Part shown: piece by piece, positions 14,149 through 22,621 of the stretch
Numbering within the stretch: the stretch's first letter is position 1
Layout: every line of letters starts with the position of its first letter
Virus record (IMG/VR): IMGVR_UViG_3300007513_000119
Span: 1-32,370 of that record
DNA from: a virus
DNA: 32,370 bases
Direction: 5' to 3' (one strand)
The notes under the pieces: model-generated
Databases searched by the model: none
What the model saw: the letters and a program-made list of their open reading frames with translations, nothing else
What the model was told of the DNA's origin: nothing
Position numbers and translations under genes: made by a program

Positions 14149-14403
14149 ATGGTAGAAGCATTAGTATTAGTAGCAGTCGCTTCAATTATTGGAGCTGGGC
14201 TAAATACGCTAAGGGGTTATTTACACAGTAAAGAACCTTATAGTGCAAAGAAACTAGCAGGATCAGTTATCATAGCAACATTTGCAGCTTTGGCATTATC
14301 TCAAAACATAATTGTCGAAGGTCTGACTGAATCTGGGGTAGTTCTTATAGGTCTAGTAACAGGATTCGCAGCAGACTTCGCTATAACAAAAGCAAAGAAA
14401 TAG
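14149..14403 (+). CDS. Small multi-helix membrane protein, holin-like (84 aa)
   Basis: The product has three hydrophobic segments: about 2-19 (VEALVLVAVASIIGAGL), 37-52 (AGSVIIATFAALALSQ) and 60-76 (ESGVVLIGLVTGFAADF), with a basic tail AKKx. Size and topology are like phage holins, but holins are too varied for a call on topology alone. It is flanked by its own TATA box and a poly-T terminator, so it is probably a single-gene transcript. Confidence 0.6.
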   Translation: MVEALVLVAVASIIGAGLNTLRGYLHSKEPYSAKKLAGSVIIATFAALALSQNIIVEGLTESGVVLIGLVTGFAADFAITKAKK

Positions 14404-14414
14404 GTTAACCCCTC

Positions 14415-14423
14415 TTTTTTTTT
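14415..14423 (+). terminator. Poly-T terminator after the 84-aa membrane gene
   Basis: A run of nine T after a C-rich base stretch, with no needed hairpin, matches archaeal intrinsic termination. It lies between a stop codon and the next TATA box. Confidence 0.6.
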
Positions 14424-14427
14424 AATA

Positions 14428-14437
14428 TTTATATATA
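14428..14437 (+). promoter_or_regulatory. TATA box for the protease gene
   Basis: TTTATATATA is centred 25 bases before ATG 14457, which decides the start over the in-frame ATG at 14448. Confidence 0.6.
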
Positions 14438-14456
14438 GTAATGGTTAATGATTAAC

Positions 14457-17400
14457 ATGGTAAATGATCTGTTTTTCAATAGACTGGTAACGAAGAATAT
14501 GCAGCCTATTCATGGAGATGAAAGATTCTTTGAGGGATATCTAACAGTTCAGATAAAAGACAAGCAGGGTGAAATTACAGTTGTTGATGAACTCTATAAA
14601 GTTCTTCCTATATGGATGGACAGGGGAGCACCAATTTCAGATACTCATAGTAATAGAATTATAGGTAAGGGAATAAATTATTCAAAAGATACATACAAAG
14701 ATAAGGATGGAGAAGAATACCCAGCAATTAAGATAACAGGTAAGATACACAAGGATTATGAATTAGATAATGAGATATGGAAGAAGATTAAATCAGGAGA
14801 GTATAAGGGATTATCATTCGGAGGAGCCACGAAGTCTGACAGAGACCCTGTCAGGATGAAAGATGGCTCCATTGCTTATTCATTAAAAGATTTGGAACAC
14901 TATGAGGTTGCAGTATGTGCTGACCCAGCAGTTCCACTAGCATTAATTACTGACTACAATCCAGTTGCAAAATCTGCTACCAACGCAGAGGTAAGAGAAG
15001 ACGGTAAGATGATTATCAAATGCGATAAGTTTGGTTGTTATGTTTCAAAGGTAAGTATAGATCAGAAAGATGATGACGTTTCACAAAATAAGAAAATAGG
15101 CAGAGCTGTTGCAAGCTGGTCATCGGTGCCAGCAGATAACACAGAGAGATATTTAAAAGAGGTTGGTAATAAAACTAGAAGAATAAAACCATGTGAAAAT
15201 TGTGGAGCAAAAGATCAGATTGTTGAAGGACAAGGAAAGGATGGAAAATGGCATAGTTATGCAGAAACAGATGTGGTTGATGGAAAAAGAATAGATATAT
15301 GTCCAACTTGCAATAGAGCTAAAGTTGAACGAGAACTGTCACAAATGGATCCAAAACGATATGGTGGTAAATCTCCAAAAGATGATGTAGGTAAAGCAGA
15401 TAATATTACAAAACCAATACCTGATGGCAAGGGTGGTAAAGGAGACTTTGACCATTGTGAAGAAAAGAATCAGGATAAGAATGATCCTGCTGCGTTCTGT
15501 GGTGCTATTCAACATAAATTAGAAAAGGCAATAGAAGCAGGTATGATACAACAAGTTGCAAAAGATGGATTAGAAATATTTTTGACTAAAGAGGAATTAA
15601 ACAAAGTATGTTCTGGTTGTGGTAAAACACTGGCAGAGCATGGTATTGTTAAATATGATCACTCTAATTCTATGGGAGACCAACACTCTATGTATAATCA
15701 AAATACTGGAAGAGAGACATGGGTAGGTCAAGGATTACCACAGCCTACCGTTGAAGGTAAGGATGACCATCCAGCAGAGAGAGGTCTAACTATCAATGGT
15801 GATGCTAGACAGAATAGTGGTAAAAAAAAAGTTAAGAAGACATTAACATCAATATTTAAGGAAGATGATAAGTGGGAACCTAAGACAGATGAATATCAAT
15901 ATAAAAAAATGGGAAAAAAACCACCCAAGAAAAAGAAACCATTAATGCCTGCATCAACTACCAGAGCAGAATTAGATGCTGATGAAGATTATCAAGACTG
16001 GATGGCTGAGGGAGAATCAGAACATTATTACAATGATATGGAAAATGAATTTCAGAGTTTATCTCAGGGTGATGACCCTGATAAGGATAAGAAAATTGAT
16101 GCACTTGGTAGTGCAGGAACACCAGCCAATGTTGTAGCACAACAAAGAAAACAACAGAGAAAAGTAGAAGAAGATCTTAAACGATCACCAGACTTTTTTG
16201 AAGATGAAAAGCAAACTAACAAAGGACGAACAGCAAGAAATAGAAAAAGAAGAAAGCAAGAAATAGTTGATGCTGAAATAGGATCAATGGTAAATCAATC
16301 ATTTGTATCAATAGTTAAAGGAGAGTGTAGTGGTGTGGGTTGTAAAGAGGAAGGAACAATACCTATGCGTGTTAGATTAGATACTGGGGATGAAGGAGAT
16401 ATTAAAGTGTGCGAAAATTGTAATAGAAAAATTATAGAATTTGCTGAAGGTAAAGGAGATAGAGAAGGTATGGTAGGTAAATCATTTGAATCATTATTTA
16501 AAGATGCAGTTAAACCAACACAAGCTCAATTACATGGAGAAAGTAACAAACCAACAGATTATGAATATGAGAATATGCCTGAAGGTGTAAAATTTATGGG
16601 TAGGGATTTTAGTGAATTTCAAACTCCAAAACCATTAGATAATGAGTTCCAAAGACAATCAACAGAAGCAAGAATGGGAGAAGGTAGTAGTAATGAAGAT
16701 AATTATCTTGACATGGATGAACTTGGTTCTGCTGCAAATTTAGGATTACTTCCACAAACATTTGATGATAAAAGGAGTGGACAGATTAAAGAAAGGCATG
16801 AAGTGAAGCATCCACAATTAGATAAATCATTTAAATCAATATTTAAGAAAATGGGTAAGAAAAAAAAGAAGCCTGTTAAATCATGGGAAGATTTATTATT
16901 AGAAACATCTGATGTATATGAAGAGGAACCATGTCCACATTGTGGAAAGACTAAATCATTAGAATCAATAGTAAGTAAAGATTCTATGGATGGAAAAGGT
17001 AGTGACAAACCAAAACCAGAACCGACTCCAGAACAAAAAATCATGGATTTAGATATTTCTCATGAAGGTACTGGTTATGACCCTGAAAGGATGTCATATA
17101 GTAAACGCCCTACAGATAGAGCATGGGAAGAATGGGATGAAAGACAGAGAGGAATGTTCGATCAAGGTGACTATCAATCATTTGAATCAAAAAATAGAGA
17201 ACATTGGGCAGATAGAGGTGTTAAATCAGATGACATACCAGATTATGGTGATTGGCTTTATGAAAAATTTCCAGAAAAGGAAGGATTAAAGCCCCCCAGA
17301 AAAGATGCAATGCGTAAATCATTAGAATCAATAATAAGCAAGGTAACAGAAGGTCAATTTGGAGCAGGTCAAAGGGGCTTAGGATACGGTAATGAGGGTT

Positions 17401-17600
17401 ATACTAACGTTCAAGGAAGTGGTCAAAACCACACAATAACAGAAATACCACCTGAAATGGAGATAATTGTGCATGATGTTAATGATATAAAAGAATCTAA
17501 AAAGGAAGGTTATACTACTGAAGCAGGCAACAGTAAGAGAGGAGATCCCTCAAGAGCAATTGATGATGATGATTCTTTGCTTAGTCCGAAATATATATAA
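14457..17600 (+). CDS. Prohead protease fused to a long zinc-ribbon tail
   Basis: The first 165 or so of 1047 residues look like an HK97/herpes-type prohead protease. The candidate catalytic His is in APISDTHSNRIIG (His64), the Ser is in YKGLSFGGA (Ser120), and the domain ends with the typical LEHYEVAVCADPAVPLALI. The remaining 880 residues are unusual: Lys/Asp/Glu-rich, probably disordered, with several Cys modules (CENC/CPTC near 246-286, HCEEKN...AFCG near 333-349, CSGC near 385-388, CSGVGC/CENC near 624-655, CPHC near 826-829). Six copies of a KSFxSIFK-like motif recur. Known proteases are usually under 300 residues, or are fused to scaffold; the tail may act as an internal scaffold cut during maturation. 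A separate scaffold-like gene follows. Numbering is from ATG 14457. Confidence 0.8.
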   Translation: MVNDLFFNRLVTKNMQPIHGDERFFEGYLTVQIKDKQGEITVVDELYKVLPIWMDRGAPISDTHSNRIIGKGINYSKDTYKDKDGEEYPAIKITGKIHKDYELDNEIWKKIKSGEYKGLSFGGATKSDRDPVRMKDGSIAYSLKDLEHYEVAVCADPAVPLALITDYNPVAKSATNAEVREDGKMIIKCDKFGCYVSKVSIDQKDDDVSQNKKIGRAVASWSSVPADNTERYLKEVGNKTRRIKPCENCGAKDQIVEGQGKDGKWHSYAETDVVDGKRIDICPTCNRAKVERELSQMDPKRYGGKSPKDDVGKADNITKPIPDGKGGKGDFDHCEEKNQDKNDPAAFCGAIQHKLEKAIEAGMIQQVAKDGLEIFLTKEELNKVCSGCGKTLAEHGIVKYDHSNSMGDQHSMYNQNTGRETWVGQGLPQPTVEGKDDHPAERGLTINGDARQNSGKKKVKKTLTSIFKEDDKWEPKTDEYQYKKMGKKPPKKKKPLMPASTTRAELDADEDYQDWMAEGESEHYYNDMENEFQSLSQGDDPDKDKKIDALGSAGTPANVVAQQRKQQRKVEEDLKRSPDFFEDEKQTNKGRTARNRKRRKQEIVDAEIGSMVNQSFVSIVKGECSGVGCKEEGTIPMRVRLDTGDEGDIKVCENCNRKIIEFAEGKGDREGMVGKSFESLFKDAVKPTQAQLHGESNKPTDYEYENMPEGVKFMGRDFSEFQTPKPLDNEFQRQSTEARMGEGSSNEDNYLDMDELGSAANLGLLPQTFDDKRSGQIKERHEVKHPQLDKSFKSIFKKMGKKKKKPVKSWEDLLLETSDVYEEEPCPHCGKTKSLESIVSKDSMDGKGSDKPKPEPTPEQKIMDLDISHEGTGYDPERMSYSKRPTDRAWEEWDERQRGMFDQGDYQSFESKNREHWADRGVKSDDIPDYGDWLYEKFPEKEGLKPPRKDAMRKSLESIISKVTEGQFGAGQRGLGYGNEGYTNVQGSGQNHTITEIPPEMEIIVHDVNDIKESKKEGYTTEAGNSKRGDPSRAIDDDDSLLSPKYI

Positions 17601-17628
17601 ACCCCATTTATATAGATTAGGTAATAAC

Positions 17629-18279
17629 ATGACCGAAGAAGAAAATTCTAAACAAGCCGAAGAGAAAAAAGAAGATTCTGAAGACGAAAAAGAAGAAAGT
17701 CATGGAGAGGAAACTACTGAGGAATTACGCCAAGATGCTTCAAAAGCATTTTCGAAAGTAAAATCCAGTATTGATACTCTTACTGACGTTGTTCAATCAC
17801 TTGCTGAAACCCAAAAGGGTGTAAGCGAAACAATCGGAAAATTTGACTCGAGACTAAAGGCATTAGAAAAACCAACAGATTTACCACTGAAACCAGCAGG
17901 AAGTGCAGGTTCAGATAATGATGTAGGTGCTGATGTCAAAGTACCAGATACCTATCAGTCAAACTCAAGACAAGTTGGTCTTGACTCTGACCGAAAAGAA
18001 GTAGATGGTGCAAAGAAACCTCAAGCAGATCAAGGAAAACTTTCCATGCAAGAAAAGTCCGAAGAATTAACTTCAATTCAAAAGTCTGAGCATACTTTCT
18101 CAACCGAGACACCAAGACCAAGTGCAGCACTAGAGAACGTTGACAAATCCATGGGGGATTTCTCACCAATTCTTAAAGATGCACGAAGTAATGGATTCGA
18201 AGGTTTGAGCAATGTTGCACGAGATATCTTGAACGGAAAATACTACAAACCAACACCTGAAGAGGTCGGACAGTGGTAG
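17629..18279 (+). CDS. Probable scaffold-type head protein (216 aa)
   Basis: This very acidic protein starts MTEEENSKQAEEKKEDSEDE and contains a coiled-coil-like segment at about 45-90 (SKVKSSIDTLTDVVQSLAET) followed by a low-complexity Pro/Asp/Ser region. The composition, size and position directly before the capsid gene fit a scaffold. The frame is open to 17560, but that extension lies inside the protease gene, so ATG 17629 is preferred. The C-terminus (NGFEGLSNVARDILNGKYYK) is a conserved-looking helix that could bind capsid. The end overlaps the capsid gene start (GTG 18273). Confidence 0.68.
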   Translation: MTEEENSKQAEEKKEDSEDEKEESHGEETTEELRQDASKAFSKVKSSIDTLTDVVQSLAETQKGVSETIGKFDSRLKALEKPTDLPLKPAGSAGSDNDVGADVKVPDTYQSNSRQVGLDSDRKEVDGAKKPQADQGKLSMQEKSEELTSIQKSEHTFSTETPRPSAALENVDKSMGDFSPILKDARSNGFEGLSNVARDILNGKYYKPTPEEVGQW

Positions 18280-19499
18280 ATATGGTTCAGATAAAGACTA
18301 TTGATGAATTAGAAGCACTCTATTACGGATACAATAGAAACCTCCTACGAAAAGCAGATGCACCAGCAACTACTTCCACAGCAGGCGTTTTTAACGCAAT
18401 CTATGGAGCATATGCATGGGCACAGCTCAACCTTGAAGCCAATGCCTTTGGTATCTTACCAAAGTACCCTTGGGATAAATCAGGATGGAGGGTTATTACT
18501 GCAAAACCAGTGCTAAATACAACCAATGGTAATACTACTCTTGGTGGTACAGCAGAAGGTGGACTCATTGCTGAGACAGTAAAACCAACACTACAAGAAA
18601 TTGATGTTAGACCAAAGACAGCACAACTGCCTTTCTCAGCATCAGAAGTTATGGAGTGGTTGGCTACACACAGCAAAGACGACATTTGGGGTGGACTTGG
18701 TTCACTTCGATTGTATATGGCAGTACAACACAAAGAATTCCTAAATAGAATGCTCTTAGCCGATGTTGAAGGAACCATATCTGGTTCTGGAACAAATGCT
18801 GGCACCACAGATTGGGAGTCATTAGACCGAATTGTTTCATCCAACGCAGAAGAAACTGCATTAGGTGCATCAACTACTGGTTCATACGATCCATGGGCAG
18901 CAAATGCAACTATTGACAGAGACAGCTCAAGTGATTTTGACTGTACTGTTGAGTCAGCATCAGGAACTATTGGCACAAACGGAGTACTAACAGACGATAC
19001 ATTAAGAACTTTCTTACGAAAGATTCGTATTGCTGCTGGTAAAGATCCAAACGTATTCTTAGGTTCACACGAGGTCTATTCCGAAATTCAAGGACTATAT
19101 ATGCCTTCTGTCAGGATTCCAAATCCTTACGGAGAAGCATTGGTGCAAATCGATGTTAATGGTATACAAACCTTTAGAGGTACAGGAGTAGGTATTCATG
19201 TGGACAGCATTTACGGAATACCATTCATCCCATCAAAGGATGCACCAAGCGACTCTGGCGATGCCAGTGAAATTGGTAGACTATTTGCATTTGATACATC
19301 AGATGCAGAAGGATATGGTTATCCAAGAATTGGAATACAAATTGCAATCCCAACGGAATACTACGAAGCAACTCGTAGAAGTCCAGCATACCCATTCGTC
19401 AACAACGCATTTGTTGAGAAAGGTGTATTCAGAACTATGGGAGAAACTGTTTGTCGTCACTTCAAATCTCAAGGCAAGATTAGAGATATAAAACTCTAG
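18273..19499 (+). CDS. Major capsid protein, HK97 fold
   Basis: This 408-residue protein is the likely shell subunit. It follows portal, protease and scaffold and has the look of phage HK97-fold capsids: a Gly/Ala/Thr-rich E-loop-like region (TTNGNTTLGGTAEGG, 84-98), AQLPFSASEVMEWLA (117-131) at the spine helix start, and LRTFLRKIRIAAGKDPNVFLGSHEVYSEI in the P-domain. The start is uncertain: GTG 18273 has GAGGT six bases upstream and overlaps the scaffold stop (GTGGTAG), while ATG 18282 lies two bases after that stop. The coding sequence is less A/T-rich than its neighbours, as expected for a highly expressed gene. A strong poly-T run follows. Confidence 0.85.
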   Translation: MVDMVQIKTIDELEALYYGYNRNLLRKADAPATTSTAGVFNAIYGAYAWAQLNLEANAFGILPKYPWDKSGWRVITAKPVLNTTNGNTTLGGTAEGGLIAETVKPTLQEIDVRPKTAQLPFSASEVMEWLATHSKDDIWGGLGSLRLYMAVQHKEFLNRMLLADVEGTISGSGTNAGTTDWESLDRIVSSNAEETALGASTTGSYDPWAANATIDRDSSSDFDCTVESASGTIGTNGVLTDDTLRTFLRKIRIAAGKDPNVFLGSHEVYSEIQGLYMPSVRIPNPYGEALVQIDVNGIQTFRGTGVGIHVDSIYGIPFIPSKDAPSDSGDASEIGRLFAFDTSDAEGYGYPRIGIQIAIPTEYYEATRRSPAYPFVNNAFVEKGVFRTMGETVCRHFKSQGKIRDIKL

Positions 19500-19536
19500 G
19501 AATAGAGTAGGGATATCTTAATCTATAAAACCCCTC

Positions 19537-19545
19537 TTTTTTTTT
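19537..19545 (+). terminator. Poly-T terminator after the capsid gene
   Basis: Nine T follow a C-rich stretch 38 bases after the capsid stop codon, nearly identical in context (CCCCTC then T9) to the run at 14415-14423. Confidence 0.65.
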
Positions 19546-19580
19546 AATTTTGTGAAAAATCAAGAACATAGCTTACAAGA

Positions 19581-19589
19581 GTATATGTA
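19581..19589 (+). promoter_or_regulatory. TATA box for the gene at 19611
   Basis: GTATATGTA is centred 26 bases before ATG 19611. Confidence 0.45.
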
Positions 19590-19610
19590 CTAGTTAGTTT
19601 AATGAATAGT

Positions 19611-19826
19611 ATGACAACACTAACAGCAAATCGTGGAACATCAACCATAACAGATGATGGATTAGTTTTTGGTAAGAAAAGTTCAGTATTACCTAAGAAT
19701 GAATCAATCACAGTTAATCTTGGAACAAAAGTAATCAAGACATCAGATATTCCAACGAAAGAAAAGATAGACCTAAAAGGTCAAAGAATATCCGTTAATA
19801 GAGGAACGGACAGTATAGTCCTCTAA
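19611..19826 (+). CDS. Small beta-rich hypothetical protein (71 aa)
   Basis: From ATG 19611 the product starts MTTLTANRGTSTITDDGLVF. It is rich in Thr, Ser and short strands and has an internal echo, NRGTSTI near 7-13 and NRGTDSIV near 62-70. An ATG at 19602 is possible, but the TATA spacing favours 19611. It lies between the capsid gene and decoration-like proteins and is a candidate minor capsid protein. A poly-T run follows. Confidence 0.6.
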   Translation: MTTLTANRGTSTITDDGLVFGKKSSVLPKNESITVNLGTKVIKTSDIPTKEKIDLKGQRISVNRGTDSIVL

Positions 19827-19828
19827 TC

Positions 19829-19836
19829 TTTTTTTT
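19829..19836 (+). terminator. Poly-T terminator
   Basis: Eight T just after the TAA at 19826, before the next TATA box, fit archaeal termination. Confidence 0.5.
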
Positions 19837-19852
19837 AACTAACTTAGTTAAG

Positions 19853-19860
19853 TTTATATT
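19853..19860 (+). promoter_or_regulatory. TATA box for the 41-aa gene
   Basis: TTTATATT is centred about 25 bases before ATG 19882. Confidence 0.5.
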
Positions 19861-19881
19861 CAAGTGTTATTTTAAGGAAAT

Positions 19882-20007
19882 ATGGTACAGTTATATCATA
19901 ATGAGAAATTGGCAAAAGCTAGGGATTTAGTAATTATATTCCTATTTGGTTCTATAGTAATAGAAACCATTACTGGGATTGAGTTATTAGGTGCTTGGTG
20001 GAAGTAA
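19882..20007 (+). CDS. Single-pass membrane miniprotein (41 aa)
   Basis: ATG 19882 to TAA 20007 encodes 41 residues starting MVQLYHNEKLAKARDLVIIF, with one membrane helix at about 17-37 and a short Trp-Trp-Lys end. It has its own TATA box at the standard distance and sits alone between two others. Its expression signals are good, but its role is unknown. Confidence 0.6.
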   Translation: MVQLYHNEKLAKARDLVIIFLFGSIVIETITGIELLGAWWK

Positions 20008-20008
20008 T

Positions 20009-20016
20009 CTTTATAA
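20009..20016 (+). promoter_or_regulatory. TATA box for the gene at 20039
   Basis: CTTTATAA is centred about 26 bases before ATG 20039 and begins two bases after the previous stop. Confidence 0.5.
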
Positions 20017-20038
20017 GTGTTAATATAATCCTAATTAT

Positions 20039-20395
20039 ATGGCTTTAACAATCAGTACATCAGATTGGACAAATGCTAATGTTAGAAAGACTTTATCAGT
20101 ACAAGCAGCATTAGTATCTAAGCTACGAATATATAGTATCAAAGTCACATTTGGGGCTTCTGATAACTATGCAACCAACGGAGTGTCGGCTGATCTTAAA
20201 GAGAACAGAATATCCACACTAGTTGCAGTGATTCCTACATTTACGGATTCAAAACTAGTAGTGCAATACGACAAAACCAATGAAAAAATCAAAACTTTCA
20301 CTGGTTCAGGAAACGGTAATATCTTAGCAGAAGTACCAAATTCCTCAGCGTTAGTAAACTCAAAAATATTCGAGTTTCTAGTTATAGGCTACTAG
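20039..20395 (+). CDS. Probable capsid decoration or minor head protein (118 aa)
   Basis: This 118-residue beta-rich protein contains DNYATNGVSADLKENRISTL near 42-61 and VVQYDKTNEKIKTF near 74-87. This pattern resembles a family of small phage structural proteins with a YPTGG...L...D...YD..N.KIK layout found after capsid genes. A decoration role is therefore likely by likeness and position. Leaderless start, with a poly-T run after the stop. Confidence 0.55.
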   Translation: MALTISTSDWTNANVRKTLSVQAALVSKLRIYSIKVTFGASDNYATNGVSADLKENRISTLVAVIPTFTDSKLVVQYDKTNEKIKTFTGSGNGNILAEVPNSSALVNSKIFEFLVIGY

Positions 20396-20411
20396 AGTCC
20401 AAAAACAGCCC

Positions 20412-20420
20412 TTTTTTTTT
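20412..20420 (+). terminator. Poly-T terminator
   Basis: Nine T follow AGCCC 17 bases after the stop of the 118-aa gene and precede the next TATA box. Confidence 0.55.
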
Positions 20421-20427
20421 CTTAAAG

Positions 20428-20435
20428 TTTATATA
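20428..20435 (+). promoter_or_regulatory. TATA box for the gene at 20457
   Basis: TTTATATA is centred 25 bases before ATG 20457. Confidence 0.6.
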
Positions 20436-20456
20436 TGACAGAGTTAATGACTATAC

Positions 20457-20726
20457 ATGGTAGAACTGAATCATAATATAGTATCGTTTAATTCTGATAC
20501 TCTGATAAAAGGAAATCATGGTGTTATTGTAGGAGTTTTTGTAACAAAAGTGGGTTCTGGATCAGATAAGGTAGTATTTAAAAATGGAACTAGTGGAAGT
20601 GGAACAGCCGAATTTACTATTTTCACAGCAGCACAGGGTACATATCCAAACATTCATAGAAGGTTTGAATCTGGTATATATGCAGATGTTACAGGGAATG
20701 CTGAAGTAACTGTAGTCTTTAAGTAA
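20457..20726 (+). CDS. Small beta-sandwich structural protein (89 aa)
   Basis: The product is all-beta: GVIVGVFVTKVGSGSDKVVF (22-41), a Thr/Gly loop, then FESGIYADVTGNAEVTVVF (70-88). The closing motif, an F..G(I/L)Y...G.A.VTV pattern, recurs in small phage structural proteins of the head or tail. I cannot say which face it binds. It has its own TATA box and is followed by another. Confidence 0.55.
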   Translation: MVELNHNIVSFNSDTLIKGNHGVIVGVFVTKVGSGSDKVVFKNGTSGSGTAEFTIFTAAQGTYPNIHRRFESGIYADVTGNAEVTVVFK

Positions 20727-20727
20727 A

Positions 20728-20735
20728 TTTATATA
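20728..20735 (+). promoter_or_regulatory. TATA box for the connector gene at 20758
   Basis: TTTATATA is centred 26 bases before ATG 20758. A second box at 20746-20753 is too close to the ATG for a leaderless start. Confidence 0.6.
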
Positions 20736-20757
20736 CAATACAAAGTTTATATAATGT

Positions 20758-21393
20758 ATGGCTACGACATATTGTACTACATATGATATCGCTGATTTTT
20801 TAAGGATACCTATAACTGCTAATACAACACCTAATAAGGCTCAGGTTGAAAAACTAATCAACCGAAAGGAAGATGAAATTGACCGAAGAATGGGTCATGC
20901 TTGGAGGTCTAAAAAGGTAACAAGAGAGGTTCATGATTTACCATTGGTTTATACATTTGGATGGGGAACACCTATATTCCTACAGCACAGAAACATCTAT
21001 GAATTAGATGCCAGTGAGGGGGATAAGATTGAAATCTGGGAAGGAGCTGGTTCAAGTTGGAATAACATACTTGGAAATAGTCAATGGTATGATATAGAAT
21101 ATGAATATGGTAGACTATTCATGAGAGGATTTATCTTTTCCATCTTAAGAAAAAATAGAATTAGAGTTACTTATAGATACGGTGGAGAAGAGTTTGCTGG
21201 TGATACTACTGTTCCAGCAGATATTAAAGATGCAATTATTAAGATGGTATCTATTGATATTCTAAACACCAGTTTTAGAATGGATGAACTTCCTACAGGT
21301 GGTATAGCAAACCTCAGCGAATCTAAAAAGATCTGGCAAGAAGATATTGATAGATGTGTTGATAATCGTAGAGAAGTATTCGTGATTCCATAA
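20758..21393 (+). CDS. Head-tail connector (HK97 gp6-like)
   Basis: This 211-residue protein has the shape of phage adaptor proteins that bind under the portal. The N-terminal helices begin TTYDIADFLRIPITANTTPN, followed by QVEKLINRKEDEIDRRMGHAWR (28-49). A beta region follows (KVTREVHDLP, DIEYEYGRLFM, RIRVTYRYGG near 145-164), and then C-terminal helices (ADIKDAIIKMVSIDIL). This layout is characteristic of gp6/gp15-like connectors. It heads a unit of three connector genes, the next overlapping as ATGA-type coupling at 21393. Confidence 0.72.
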   Translation: MATTYCTTYDIADFLRIPITANTTPNKAQVEKLINRKEDEIDRRMGHAWRSKKVTREVHDLPLVYTFGWGTPIFLQHRNIYELDASEGDKIEIWEGAGSSWNNILGNSQWYDIEYEYGRLFMRGFIFSILRKNRIRVTYRYGGEEFAGDTTVPADIKDAIIKMVSIDILNTSFRMDELPTGGIANLSESKKIWQEDIDRCVDNRREVFVIP

Positions 21394-22148
21394 TGAAAGG
21401 AAGTGGGTTAATACTTTACCTTGCTATGAAGTATCAGGCAGGTAAACAAAAAGCAGAGGATTTGTTAGAAGGTGTCACTGATTATGTAAAAACCAAATTA
21501 AGAATGGAAGATTATACTCCTGTAGAAAATGAGAATGGAAATATTGGTGTTAAGACTCCAAAGGGAATTGAATATATTCCACAAAACATAGACCTCACTG
21601 ATGTTGATGATATAGTTGATTATTATAAACGAACTGTAGGAGAACCACAGGAGTTTCTATACGAAGAACCACCAGATGATGTGTTAACTAAGGGAAGATT
21701 TGACAAAACACATGAAGCATTACCAGAATATTATGAGGGAGAACTATTACCTGCCAATAGAGTTCCAAATATAATGGCTTTAAAGACATGGATAGAAACT
21801 GTAAAATGGGCTCATATGTCTCCATTAGATTTAAGAATGGAATATAACAGGCATAAGGGAACTACATCAGATAAACCTTTAACTGCTAAACAAAGATTTA
21901 CCTTATTAGATAGTGTTGCTTATAAGATAGCGAGAAAATTTTGGTATGTTGGAAGAAGATCATCACAAGAAACAGATTCAGAATTTAATGATAGAACAAA
22001 ACATATGAGACCAGCAATGGGTTCATTTAGTCCTAATGATACATGGGAAGGACAGACATTTCCTTATGATGAAACATATCAGTATTCAGCAGGAGAAATA
22101 CCTGAACTGGAGGAAAAACTTAAAGAGGGGGAAACCGTAAAGTGGTAA
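21393..22148 (+). CDS. Probable neck or head-closure protein (251 aa)
   Basis: This 251-residue protein begins MKGSGLILYLAMKYQAGKQK and ends in an acidic tail. The start overlaps the stop of the connector gene by one base. The middle (IETVKWAHMSPLDLRMEYNR near 132-151, then KQRFTLLDSVAYKIARKFWYVGRR near 164-187) resembles the helical end of HK97 gp10-type neck proteins, though only loosely. Its position between connector and tail-completion genes is the main support. Confidence 0.5.
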   Translation: MKGSGLILYLAMKYQAGKQKAEDLLEGVTDYVKTKLRMEDYTPVENENGNIGVKTPKGIEYIPQNIDLTDVDDIVDYYKRTVGEPQEFLYEEPPDDVLTKGRFDKTHEALPEYYEGELLPANRVPNIMALKTWIETVKWAHMSPLDLRMEYNRHKGTTSDKPLTAKQRFTLLDSVAYKIARKFWYVGRRSSQETDSEFNDRTKHMRPAMGSFSPNDTWEGQTFPYDETYQYSAGEIPELEEKLKEGETVKW

Positions 22149-22149
22149 T

Positions 22150-22584
22150 ATGGGATCTATAACATATTCAGCACTGGACGATTTAATCACATTACTTCAT
22201 AATGGATGGGGTGGTTCTGGAGATGCTGGTAGAGAACCATTATTCCAGAAGGCTTGGGAACGAAGATCTGTAGGATTTGGCAGCGACACAAGAGAGGTTG
22301 TATTTATAACTCCAAGACAGGAAAATATACAATATTTTGGTTTGCATGGAGATGATTTTTTTCATGATTTAAGTGTTGATTTGGATATAAGATCATATTA
22401 CAATGAGGAAAGACATAATATCATAGTAAAAGAAGTCATAAGAATAATCAAGGCTAATGTGAGAGGATCAACGACATTTCCATATACTGACTTGAGAATA
22501 ATGTCATCCTATTCTAGAAGTGAAACTGTTCGTAATATGTATAATCATATGATATCAATCTCTTATAGAAAAACCAATCCTTAA
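22150..22584 (+). CDS. Probable tail-completion/terminator protein (144 aa)
   Basis: This 144-residue alpha/beta protein starts MGSITYSALDDLITLLHNGW and has a central strand DLSVDLDIRSYYNEERHNI, a helix VKEVIRIIKANV and a closing strand YNHMISISYRK. This arrangement and size are usual for tail terminators that cap the tail tube and join it to the head. It begins one base after the previous stop and directly precedes the tail tube gene, which fits. Confidence 0.6.
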   Translation: MGSITYSALDDLITLLHNGWGGSGDAGREPLFQKAWERRSVGFGSDTREVVFITPRQENIQYFGLHGDDFFHDLSVDLDIRSYYNEERHNIIVKEVIRIIKANVRGSTTFPYTDLRIMSSYSRSETVRNMYNHMISISYRKTNP

Positions 22585-22589
22585 GAATA

Positions 22590-22597
22590 TTTATATA
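22590..22597 (+). promoter_or_regulatory. TATA box for the tail tube gene
   Basis: TTTATATA is centred about 28 bases before ATG 22622. Confidence 0.55.
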
Positions 22598-22621
22598 GTA
22601 ATATACCTCAAATAAGTCAGA

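Noticed and set aside
17560-17628. N-terminal extension of the scaffold-like protein
   Set aside because: It overlaps the end of the protease gene and reads MMMMILC; the acidic protein starts naturally at ATG 17629.
18401-18976. 191-aa frame on the minus strand
   Set aside because: It lies wholly inside the capsid gene on the other strand and lacks expression signals.
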